Below, in pieces: positions 1 to 9,144 of a stretch of DNA of 34,720 nucleotides; the first letter of the stretch is position 1; the number at the start of each line of letters is the position of its first letter. The position numbers were made by a program, and so were the translations under genes. Location: assembly GCA_016713365.1 (NCBI GenBank), contig JADJPG010000068.1:1-34720 (forward strand), given 5' to 3'. Source of the stretch: Verrucomicrobiota bacterium (lineage in GTDB: Bacteria; Verrucomicrobiota; Verrucomicrobiia; Limisphaerales; JADJPG01). Below the pieces are notes generated by a model that did not search any database, was not told the origin of the DNA, and saw only the letters and a list, made by a program, of their open reading frames with translations.

Positions 1-1787
1 GTGATGGTTGATATCACCCAGACTACGATCAGGCTCATGCCGCCACTTCGCGATGTGACACTCCGTCAGGCGCTTGACGCGCTTGTAAAGGTTGCAGACC
101 GCCCAATTAAATATTCTATCGAGGACTACGCAACATCGTCTTCCTCAACTTCGCGCTCTGAGAACTTACGCTCGCCATACTCGTTTTCTTCAAAATTGAT
201 CAGATACATTTGTGCGAAAGGTATTCCACGAAAGGCCGCCTTCAATTTCGGAGAAGGACAGGGAGGCGGTGGTGGAGGAGGCGGAGGCGGTGGTCGTGGT
301 GGTGGCGGTGGCGGCGGTGGCCGTGGCGGCGGTGGTGGTGGCGGTAGCGGTGGCCAAAGCGGTCAGAGCCAGGGAGGCGCGGAGTATGTAGGCGTGAGCC
401 TTGCAGCTCAGCGGCAGGGGAACCAGCAGGGCGGCGGTCAGGCTCAGGTTCAACAAGCGACCCGGCGGCACGGTCGGACAGCTCCGGCGCCGAATTTCAA
501 TTTGCCTGGCGTAAATGGAGTTACGACGGTTACGCCGATGGAGCAAATGACTGCGGTTGCTCGTCAGTTTTTCACGACTGCCGGTGTTGATTTCAATGTT
601 CCCGGCAAACAACTAATCTTCAACGATCGCCTGGGCCAGTTGATGGTTCGCGCGACATTGCAGGATTTGGACATCATTGAGCAGGCAGTTCAGGTTCTGA
701 ACATGGCTCCGCCTCAGGTGACAATTGAAGCGAAGTTTGCTGAAATTACCCAGCAGGACAGCAAAGCTTTGGGATTTGACTGGTTCTTGGCAACACCTTG
801 ATGCGAAATGGCGGTATCGGTTTGCAGGGTGGCTCTGCGCCATCGTATGGCTCTCCTTCTGGCTCTGGTTCTTCTGCGAATCCGTCGGGGGTTTTCCCCG
901 GGCAAGTATTCACAGACCCTCTCAACCCGGTCTTTCACTCCCGGGAGGTGCCCGAGCACGATTCCCTCATCCGCATCAGACAACTTGATCACCGGTGGCC
1001 TTCGTAACAGCGCCCCGCGTTGGGTACACTCACCGGAATTCTGACGGATCCTCAGTTCCGCGTGGTTGTTCGCGCGTTGGAACAACGGCAGGGAGTTAAC
1101 TTGATGAGCGCTCCGAAAGTGACAACGCTCAGCGCGCGGCAAGCGCAGGTGAAAGCGGTGCGTGTTCGATATATCATTACCGACTTGGATTTGAATCAAA
1201 CCTCTGGCGGGGGTGGCGGTGCGACCACGACAGGCACGACCACCGGTGGCGGTGGTGTGGGATCGACAGTCCAACCTTTGGCCGAGCCGTTTGAATTGGG
1301 TCCCGTTTTGGACGTGATTCCGTATGTGTCGGCGGATGGTCATACAATCCAGATGACGATCATTCCGACGATCAAGGAATTCGAGGGCTACGACTTGGAG
1401 AACGCGCAGCTCTTTCAGGCTCAGGCCCAGTCGGTCGGTGGTGGTGCCACGGTGGGCAATCCATTGTCTCAAATTACTCCTCTCCCGATTTTCCGTCTTC
1501 GTCAGGTGGTGACGAGTGCCATTGTCTGGGATGGCCAGACGGTTGTTCTGGGTGGATTGTTGTTGGATGAGACGACGAAGACGAAGGACAAGGTTCCTTT
1601 CTTGGGCGACATGCCTTTGCTCGGCCGGCTATTCCGGAGCGAGTCGAGTGCTGGCAAGAAGACAAGTCTTGTGATTTTTGTTACGCCGACGATCATCGAC
1701 CCTGCTGGAAACCGCGTGCATTCCGACGAGAACCTTCCGTTCGATCAGAACAGCATTCCGCAGCAGGCGAAACCCATTACCCAATAA
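1..1787 (+). CDS. Secretin (type II secretion / type IV pilus outer-membrane channel), 5'-truncated, frame-disrupted
   Basis: This is the C-terminal part of a GspD/PilQ-like secretin, the multimeric outer-membrane channel through which type II substrates or pili pass. The start lies outside the window. The first 40 codons read as an N-domain (DVTLRQALDALVKVADRPIK). A glycine-rich stretch follows, then a second N-domain and, from about 1050, the secretin core, with QGVNLMSAPKVTTLSARQAQ and the diagnostic tail VPFLGDMPLLGRLFR ... TSLVIFVTPTII. The frame is broken several times: garbled at about 125-235, one base missing near 788 (WFLGNT becomes WFLATP then stop), a shift near 935-945, and another near 1015. 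All pieces join into one plausible secretin, so assembly indels are more likely than gene decay. The exported-protein genes downstream fit an envelope locus. The family is sure; whether it serves secretion or pili is not. Confidence 0.85.
262..354 (+). repeat. Glycine-codon low-complexity tract inside the secretin gene
   Basis: A run of GGT/GGC/GGA codons, with a few CGT and one AGC, encodes about 30 almost uninterrupted glycines between two secretin N-domains. It is degenerate rather than an exact tandem repeat. A second, weaker Gly/Thr tract lies in the same protein at about 1204-1265. It probably forms a flexible linker. Confidence 0.85.
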
Positions 1788-1864
1788 CAAGCCACTGTTA
1801 AAGGTGATGGAGACCGGTAGCGGAGAAGGACCGTTACTCCGGTAACTCGGACGTCACTGTCACG

Positions 1865-2751
1865 ATGCCGACGGACAAGGCCAAACCAGTTACTAATTGA
1901 TGATGGACATACTTACGCACACCGCGCCTTTCACGCGATCCGCGAGTTATCGCCGACGACTGGCGCTCCACCAGCGCGATCTCGGTTTCATCAAATACTG
2001 GCGAAACTGCAAATGCAGCTCAAACCTTCCCACGCTGGTGGTGTGGGATGGCGGCCCTGCGTCCGAAGCGCACCGCCGAGCATCCCGACTATAAGGCTCA
2101 ACGGCCGCCGATGCCTGATTCGCTGGGTGACCAAATTGATCAGATTGGCAGTATCTTTCCGCTGCTGGAGTGACTGCCTGTTGCCAGGACGGTGTCGAGG
2201 CTGACGATTGGATTGCCTCCTTCGCTTCCCACGGGGCGGAACTAATGCATGTCGTCATTGCGAGTTCGGACAAGGATTTCATGCAGTTGGTGTCGCCGCG
2301 AATTGGGTTGGTGAACCCGAACGACAAGAGTGAAAAGATTTGGGCTGCCGCGGATGTCTTTGCCAAGGCCGGTGTCATGCCCGAACAGGTGGTGGACTGG
2401 CTGTCCCTGGTGGGAGACGCAGTCGATAACATTCCCGGAGTGCCCGGCGTTGGTCCCAAGACTGCGACCGATCTGCTTTCCCGATTTGGTTCCGTCGCAG
2501 GAATTTATTCCCGGATTGAAGAGGTTCCCTCCAGTCGACTGAAACAAAATCTGCAAGCGGCGAAGGAAGCGGTGATTCGGAATCAGCGGCTTATTCGCCT
2601 CAAGCCCGATGGACTGGCGGCCCAGTTGGACGAGCTTCAATTGAAGCCGGTAAACGTGGAGCGCTTGCGTCTGCTATACGCTCAATGGGGATTCAAAACC
2701 ATGCTGGCTCAACTCGAGCCTGCTCCACTAACTCAGGGAGCGCTACTGTGA
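1865..2751 (+). CDS. Stand-alone 5'-3' exonuclease (PolA N-terminal / FEN-like), frame-disrupted
   Basis: This encodes a structure-specific 5' nuclease like the N-terminal domain of DNA polymerase I, used to remove RNA primers and flaps. The metal-binding acidic residues are visible in order: DGHTYAHRAFHAIREL at the N-terminus, VVWDGG, VEADDWIAS and SSDKDFMQLV. They are followed by the helix-hairpin-helix clamp GDAVDNIPGVPGVGPKTA. The gene stops about 80 residues after the HhH and no polymerase domain follows. The piece from 2170 is intact. Upstream the coding frame jumps at about 1897, 1960-1975, 2035, 2068 and 2165, giving short runs such as LGFIK, ILAKLQMQLKPSHA and HPDYKAQRPPMPDSLGDQID, which together match one continuous domain. 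ATG 1865 (MPTDKAKPVT) is the likeliest start. The damage looks like sequencing indels. Reconstructed length is about 295 residues, normal for a stand-alone exonuclease. Confidence 0.8.
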
Positions 2752-2915
2752 AGCTCCTCGGCTACCATTCCATTTTCCGTCTGCTAGGCGGGGACCTCGC
2801 TCCGAGTTCTCTCCGCATTTTCACTTCATCGCAGCAATCTGAGTGGGCCCATCCGCGCTTGGCTGGAAGTCATCATGGACAAAGCGGCAACCCACTGTTA
2901 CATGTTAAACACCTT

Positions 2916-4382
2916 ATGTTACCTCCGCTCAGCACGCTGAGGGCACAGTCTTTTTGTGCTCCGGCTTTGGCGAAATATTGCTGGCTGCTCGCCGCATTTC
3001 TGGGAACCAGCTTTGGTGCCCTCTCATCCGCCTCCGCAGAGGAATTGCTCTTGGGAAATTTGCCGGGGGAACAGGATTTTCCAGCCGTTCTGCTCCACGA
3101 TACCGGTGGCGTCGTCGCGTTCGAAGACAATCGGATTGGCACCGGCAAAGATGGCCGTGGAATCTCAGCCGTTCTTCTCGGGCAGAATCTTGAGGCTCAG
3201 GGGCAACCATTCCGTGTCAATCAACTCTCCCTCGGGAAGCATGAGAAACCACAGGTGGTGAAGTTGGGGAGTGGCAAGACTTTGATTTCGTGGGAGGTTC
3301 GTGCAGGAGCCAAAGCTGGAATTTACACCCGTCTGTTGGAAACCAACGGACAGGTTGGCGCGGCGGAAACTCTCTTTAGCACGCCGACCTCGAAGAAGAC
3401 TATCAAGCAGACCGCGAAATGGGCCGCTCATTATCGCGGTAAGTGGAAGACTCGCACTCACAAATTCAAAGACCTGATTGCCAATACTCGCGAGCAGGTT
3501 GGTGCGGTGTCGGTTGCTTCGCTGCCGGATGGTGGGGCCGTTTTCGTCTATCAAGCGATGCGCCGTTGCGAAACCAACTCGTGGACTTTGGTCGATCAAA
3601 CCTACCTGAGTCGCGGCAAATTTTTGACGAACGCCGTGCTCCGTCCGACCAAGGTCACGGAAGACTGGATGTTTGATGTGTTCATGCAACGGGTGAATGC
3701 GAACGGGGCAAAGGTCGGTCCTGAGGTTTTGGTGAATCAATACGCCAATTTTAATCAAAGAACCCCAGCTGTTGCGGTCTTGGAAAACGGCAACGTCGTC
3801 GTTGTATGGGTCTGTGAATTCCCGGCCACTTCGGACTGGAGGGCAAATTTCCGCGTGGATTTGATGGCCCGCATTTTCACTCCCGATGGCGGACCGGTGG
3901 GCGATGAGTTTGTGTTGTCTGCCAGTGATGTCATCGCCCAAGCCAATCCATCTCTGGTTCGGAGTGGTGGCGGATTCCTCGCCGCGTGGAGTCAGCAAGT
4001 CGGAACTGCTACATCTGGCTGGGATGTATACGCCCGTAGTTTTGGTGCGGATGGCACCGCCAGTGGTGCCGCTTTCCGTGTAAATGCTTTTACATCGGGA
4101 GACCAGTTCGCGCCTCGAATCGCCTCTTGGGGAGAGCGTCAGTTGGTGGTGTGGACCAGTGCCGGCCAGGATGGATCGGGCGACGGCATTTATGCGCGAA
4201 AATTGGCGTCCGGAGCCTTTGACGGGGGGGAGTTCGGGATTAACGAACAGACAATCAGCCGGCAATACCATCCCGCGGTGGTTGCGGACGGCGCTGGCCG
4301 CTCGATGGTGTTGTGGTCTGGATTCTCTGGGCGGACAGGGTTCGATCTGTTCTCCAAGATTCTAATCTTAGGTTCCCAATGA
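2916..4382 (+). CDS. Secreted repeat protein of unknown function
   Basis: The protein has 488 residues. ATG 2916 is chosen because it is followed by a signal-peptide-like segment (YCWLLAAFLGTSFGALSSAS, then AEE). The open frame extends upstream into the exonuclease gene, but that part is not protein-like and overlaps it. The mature protein contains divergent repeats of about 60-70 residues, in which an 'R-F/V-N...Q..P' segment leads to 'VVVW' and then 'G.D.YAR.F..DG'. The clearest unit is near the C-terminus: LVVWTSAGQDGSGDGIYARK. Units of this kind are common in large secreted bacterial proteins and probably form beta-sheet blades; the function is unknown. There is no enzymatic motif that I recognise. 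The next gene starts 26 bases downstream, suggesting co-transcription. Confidence 0.75.
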   Translation: MLPPLSTLRAQSFCAPALAKYCWLLAAFLGTSFGALSSASAEELLLGNLPGEQDFPAVLLHDTGGVVAFEDNRIGTGKDGRGISAVLLGQNLEAQGQPFRVNQLSLGKHEKPQVVKLGSGKTLISWEVRAGAKAGIYTRLLETNGQVGAAETLFSTPTSKKTIKQTAKWAAHYRGKWKTRTHKFKDLIANTREQVGAVSVASLPDGGAVFVYQAMRRCETNSWTLVDQTYLSRGKFLTNAVLRPTKVTEDWMFDVFMQRVNANGAKVGPEVLVNQYANFNQRTPAVAVLENGNVVVVWVCEFPATSDWRANFRVDLMARIFTPDGGPVGDEFVLSASDVIAQANPSLVRSGGGFLAAWSQQVGTATSGWDVYARSFGADGTASGAAFRVNAFTSGDQFAPRIASWGERQLVVWTSAGQDGSGDGIYARKLASGAFDGGEFGINEQTISRQYHPAVVADGAGRSMVLWSGFSGRTGFDLFSKILILGSQ

Positions 4383-4408
4383 TGAGGTTCTGAGCTGATA
4401 CTCTCTAA

Positions 4409-5965
4409 GTGAAAACTATGATACGATTTTTAAAAGGAATCCTTTGCATCGCGGTGCTTGGTGGGGTGTTACAGTCAGCGAGCGCTTTTTCATTGTTGGG
4501 GCCATTTAAGGATGCTCGGTTTGACGGGGAACCGTGGCAGGATCTTGGTTTTGGCGGGCAACCGCGTGGACTGGGTTATCGCCTTATTGGAGATATTGGT
4601 GGTCCAATGTTTCCGTTTGAAGCGTACCGGTGGAACGTTCCAGTGATCACGTATGCATACGACTTTACCTTCCTCCGATACTTTGGAACGAATGGTGTAG
4701 CGGCGGTTGAGGAGGCGATTGCGATCCTGAATGCGTTGCCGCCGGCCTCGAGAATGAGTGAGGATTTGTCGGAGTATCCACTCGATACCAGGAGTGCGAA
4801 TCCGACGGCCGCCGAGCTTGGCTTACTAGATGTCCGCTCGACGGCCTTGTCTGCGATGCTTGAGCAGATGGGCTTGGCCAAACCAGAGCGATTTGTTTGG
4901 GGCTTGCGTGGGCGATTCACGTTCCAAAACACTACTAACTACTCCGTAATTCAGATGAATTATGATCCAATCACGATCCAGCCCAGCCGGTTTGTAAATG
5001 GGGTGCTTTATAACTATCAGATTTTCGACGCTCTAGGTCGCCAGGGCGACGAATGGGCCAGTGCTATCGAGTGGTACCAACTCGATCCCTTGTATCAACC
5101 TTATAGTGCTGTTGCTGGAGGAGTGGGTGCCGGTGATTTCCAGCTGGGATCCAGTCCGGGAAATCCTGCGGTAACATTCACATCCGGGCGAGGCGGATTG
5201 CTAGATGGAGATTATTACACTGGTCTCACGCGAGATGATGTGGGTGGTCTCCGTTATCTGTTGAGTACAAACAACATGGTGTTTGAGACTTTGCCGACCA
5301 CTGTTTTACCGCGATCGGGCGGAGCGAACGGTTCGCCTTGGGCTCCGGTTATTGCGATCGGACTTACCAATGGCGCTGGCTTATCTAATTTGGTGAGTAC
5401 CATTGGTACCAACTTAACCAACTTTGTCCGGACGGCCCTTCGGCCAGGATTGGACAAACTTACATTTCAGCGCGTCGGCCTGTTGGCAAACACTTTCAAC
5501 CCAATCACTCTTCGATACACTGACCGGTTCATCAATCCTACCAACGGTCGAATTGTAAAGCAGCCGGTCGAACGATTGGTTACGTCTCCCGATATTATTT
5601 TCTCGGTTCGAGATATCGGCCTCGCTGCGAATTCTGCGGTTCCGAATATTTATCGTCGGACAAATACAGACGGCTGGACGAATAACGCGGCCCTAAACAC
5701 TTTCAATGGAACATTTAGTTTAGGTATTGGTGGACCTGGTAACATCACGCCGGGAATTGAAATCATATTCCAAGATCTATATTCCTACTGGTCCGAGCTT
5801 GGTGACGGGAGCATCGAGGACGAGTTCAGCAAAGCTGCCACTTGGGGGTACTTCGACGGTTCAACACGCCCCCCGGTTGTATTCCCAATCTACACGGATC
5901 CCGTGCGTCCTGAGTTTTCGTTGGAATATCTTCAAGATGTCGTCTTGAAGAAGACGGGTAACTAA
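4409..5965 (+). CDS. Secreted protein of unknown function
   Basis: The protein has 518 residues. GTG 4409 gives MKTMIRFLKGILCIAVLGG, a basic then hydrophobic signal peptide ending near SASA-FSLLG. ATG 4418 would serve equally well. I recognise no catalytic motif. The mature protein has aromatic-rich stretches (YAYDFTFLRYFGTNGVAAVE, then a helix-like AIAILNALPPAS) and many Asn/Thr-rich loops in the second half, as in extracytoplasmic beta-rich proteins. It lies 26 bases after the previous secreted protein and 28 bases before the next, so the three probably form one transcription unit. Confidence 0.75.
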   Translation: MKTMIRFLKGILCIAVLGGVLQSASAFSLLGPFKDARFDGEPWQDLGFGGQPRGLGYRLIGDIGGPMFPFEAYRWNVPVITYAYDFTFLRYFGTNGVAAVEEAIAILNALPPASRMSEDLSEYPLDTRSANPTAAELGLLDVRSTALSAMLEQMGLAKPERFVWGLRGRFTFQNTTNYSVIQMNYDPITIQPSRFVNGVLYNYQIFDALGRQGDEWASAIEWYQLDPLYQPYSAVAGGVGAGDFQLGSSPGNPAVTFTSGRGGLLDGDYYTGLTRDDVGGLRYLLSTNNMVFETLPTTVLPRSGGANGSPWAPVIAIGLTNGAGLSNLVSTIGTNLTNFVRTALRPGLDKLTFQRVGLLANTFNPITLRYTDRFINPTNGRIVKQPVERLVTSPDIIFSVRDIGLAANSAVPNIYRRTNTDGWTNNAALNTFNGTFSLGIGGPGNITPGIEIIFQDLYSYWSELGDGSIEDEFSKAATWGYFDGSTRPPVVFPIYTDPVRPEFSLEYLQDVVLKKTGN

Positions 5966-5993
5966 ATTTCCTCTCCGAAAGATGACATCTCCC

Positions 5994-8900
5994 ATGAAAC
6001 AGTTTCTCGCTCTGACGGGACTCTTTTTGTTCAGTATCGTTGCCGGGCAGGCGGCGCCTTCCCATTTATATCAATAATTCGCCAAGTTTTACGGCCACCA
6101 ACATTGACGCTGTCGCGTGGCTAAATCGGGCGTACTTTTCGATCGCCACTCCGACTGGACTTCCGTTTGAATCTAAAAACACCCGGTTTTTCACGAATGG
6201 ACCATCTTCATTTTCCGGCCCGTTTCCGGCTGGGACAATGTCCGTCACACCAGGGCTGCGCTTCTTTCGGAACACAGGCGGCCAGCGCCATTGGATGGAC
6301 ACATGGGTGAATCAGGGCAGCATATCTACTTACGATACCCGAAGCTTTAATTCAGGAGGTACTACGTTCCTTATCAATGATTCAACAGCCAGCATTTTGC
6401 ACGTCGCCGCGACTAACATCACCAGCACCGGACCGCTTTATTCCGGCGCGCATGGTTTGATTCGCATTGAAGGTAACAACATCAATCTCAGGCGAAATTC
6501 CCTTCGCACCGGCGACTCGCAGGGCTTTTTTGGCTCTCTCAGCTCGGTGGGGCAGTCAAACTACTTAAACGATGTTGGGGTTCGCGACCTTGATTGGGGG
6601 GGGTGGGAAGGGGATGCGGTGGCCGCAGATCGCAGGCGTGGAATGCGGTCGGATGGAACCAGCAACCCGACGCTAACCCTGCCAGCTCCGTCTTCCACAC
6701 TGCACGAAGTATTCAGGCCTTCTAGCTCCGGGTCCGGTATATTCACGTCTAGCTATAGAGTCCCGGGAAGTTTCCTCAGCGGAACGAATCAGTCAGGAGG
6801 TTCGGGCAGCATCGGGTATACCGCTGCGGTTCATACCGCAACATTGACCGCCACAAGCCGCTTGGTTCAGGTCGTATTCTATCCGACGAACGGAGCGGAC
6901 ACGAACTTCAGTACGGATGTACGATTTTACGACGTTTCTGGGGGCAATGGTCCGTCGATTGCGGTGGTTGGATTTCATTCAACTGACTTTGACATCGCTA
7001 CCCAGTCTCAAACGACGGATTCTGTTTATCTCGTCGATGGACTCGCCGTAATTACCAATAATTTTTTTGCCCGCAACAACGCGGGTTTGACCCGGCGCCC
7101 AATTACGTACGCGGTAACTCGATTTCAGCCGTCTGAGTATACTAGTGGTTCTCCTGGCAACGGGATCTACTCGGACTCCCTATTTTCCAGTTCCAACATG
7201 CCCAACGTGACCGTCACCAATCGCTATGCTGCTTACGCCGCGTCGGTTGGTCTCCGTTCATCGAGCGACAGCGGAGTCATTCCGTATGGTGTGACAAATC
7301 TCCCGGGCCGAGTGGAAATCATTGGAGACACGGTCAATCTTGACCAGACCCGCATCCGTGCGGAATCTGCTCTTATCGTCAAGGCAAACAACCTGACGAG
7401 CAACCTCTTGGCCCAAGTCGATGCACCGACGCTCAATTTCGACGTCGGATCGAAAGAGTCATCGTTGGTGATCTCAAATCTGGCACCACCCTTCGTTCGT
7501 CGTTTGAACGGCAGTGTGGCGGCTTGGTCTGCCGTTTGGCAGAACACGGAATCCGTCCAGACCGGTACCAACACTTCGACCAACAGCGTGATCTTTCATG
7601 TTCTAATCGTTGAAAGCCTTCTTAGTGCACAGGTCCCTGTAACGGTAAATGAGTTTTCCGTACGCGCGACAAACGTCGTCATTCACGACGCCCTCTCGAT
7701 CGGTTCCTCGTTTAAAATCGAAGGTAACGCCGTCCACTTTGTAAATGGACTGACTCTTCCATTTGGCGCTGATTTGTCGACAACATCCTTGGTTAACGTT
7801 CGGAATTTTACTAACGATGGTGTAATTACCGTTGCTGGATTGCAATCTCTTGGAGCCGATCGCACGCTCAGTTACTCCAATTACGTCAATCGCGGGACCA
7901 ACATCGCGGCCACTGTGGAAATCAGGACACGCAATTTCGAGAACCCAGGCCTACTGGCAGCAAATGGCGGATTGTTATCCATTGATGCTGTCAATGCGAC
8001 TCTGGTTGGACCCCCTCTTGAATACGTATTTTCTCTAATTACGAATGAATTCGGGGAGATTTCATTTTCATTCGAAGTCACGCAACAGCCTCCGGAGATC
8101 GATGGTGCCTCGGACGTACTCCATGCGCGGGACCTGACGGTGTCGAATTCCATCATCAATGCGGGAACCTTGATTCTCAGTGTTACCAATCATTTGAACG
8201 ATGGCGGAAGCGCCGGGGGCAACACTTGGAACGTAACGGGTGGATTCAACTTCGCGCGCAAACCGGCGACGGGTGATTTGTCAGGAACGGAATTGCACTC
8301 GACAAGCCCCCGACTCGGTCAGGTGTTCCATTATTCCTCGGCGACCAACGCCGGGAATTCGTCGGCCGGATTCACCAACAACTTGGCGCTCTCGAAACTA
8401 ATCTTGGACGGCGGGGAGGGCAGTTTCTTCCGCTTCCAAGGCAACGGCGTGAGCAATGCGATTTACGTCGATTTCCTCGAATTGCAGAACTACGCGACCA
8501 ACTTTAATTCGATGTTCGGTTTCGAACCAAACATGATCATTTATTTTGCCAACGCCAACGTTCCCGCGAGCAAGTTGGATGGGGCGGCAGGCGGAGGGTT
8601 TCGCTGGGTCTCGACCCACGCCGGGCCGCTCAGTTCCACGAACATCACTTATCCGTCAGGAAGTAATTATGTGTTTAACATCGCCTTGGTGCAGAGCAAG
8701 GATTTGGATTCGGACGGCGATGGCATAGTCAACTCGGACGATGAAACCCCGATCTACGTTGCTGAAAGCGCAACGCTGTCGTTGACCTTATCGGCAGCGC
8801 CGGACCTTCGGGCGCTATTGAGCTGGAATGCGCTGGCCTACTCCAGCAATTATCTCGAGTTCAAGACGTCTGCGTCCGAGACGAACTGGCAGATTCTGAC

Positions 8901-9009
8901 AAATTTCCACATGGGCCCGCTGACCTGGCCGGTGTCGGTCGACGATCCGATTAATGCCACCGGCGCGGCTCGTGTCTACCGGTTGCGAGTCGATCCCGGA
9001 CCTTATTGA
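5994..9009 (+). CDS. Large secreted beta-rich protein, one frameshift near the signal peptide
   Basis: The protein has about 1,005 residues once reconstructed. ATG 5994 starts a clear signal peptide, MKQFLALTGLFLFSIVAGQA, ending in AAP. This frame stops at 6077 (SHLYQ then stop), while the adjacent frame continues without interruption from about 6060 as PIYINNSPSFTATNIDAVAW. A single missing C in the 'ttccc' run at 6059-6063 would join them. ATG 5982 lies in the same frame and is an alternative start. The body is rich in Asn, Thr and Ser with parallel-beta-helix-like spacing. Near the C-terminus KDLDSDGDGIVNSDDETP is an acidic Ca-binding type-3-repeat-like motif. The last 70 residues (ALLSWNALAYSSNYLEFKTS ... 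VYRLRV) resemble the C-terminal module found in many verrucomicrobial exported proteins. No enzymatic function is evident. Confidence 0.75.
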
Positions 9010-9144
9010 GCGGAATTGGTGTTGTGCGTGACCTTTGCGCTCAGTTTCGGGAGCGGCCCGGAGAAGAGCGGGGGAGCGCGAGAAAAATTTGCAAGTATGC
9101 TTATGATCAACCACGTGCAGATGCGACCGGGAGGTCGTTCTGAA

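Noticed and set aside
262..354. Glycine tract as a CRISPR-like or minisatellite array
   Set aside because: It has no fixed unit length or unique spacers and is in frame within the secretin; it is a degenerate codon run.
1838..1864. Short palindrome GTTAC-TCCG-GTAAC as a terminator after the secretin
   Set aside because: The stem is only five base pairs and no T-run follows; the region also has many indels, so it is not reliable.
2685..2915. Longer N-terminus for the secreted protein at 2916
   Set aside because: The extension overlaps the exonuclease gene, has no protein-like features and would bury the signal peptide internally.
3165..4271. Long reverse-strand open frame (368 codons) opposite the secreted repeat protein
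   Set aside because: It lies entirely antisense to a gene with a signal peptide and repeat structure, and its translation is rich in Arg/His/Ser without any domain.
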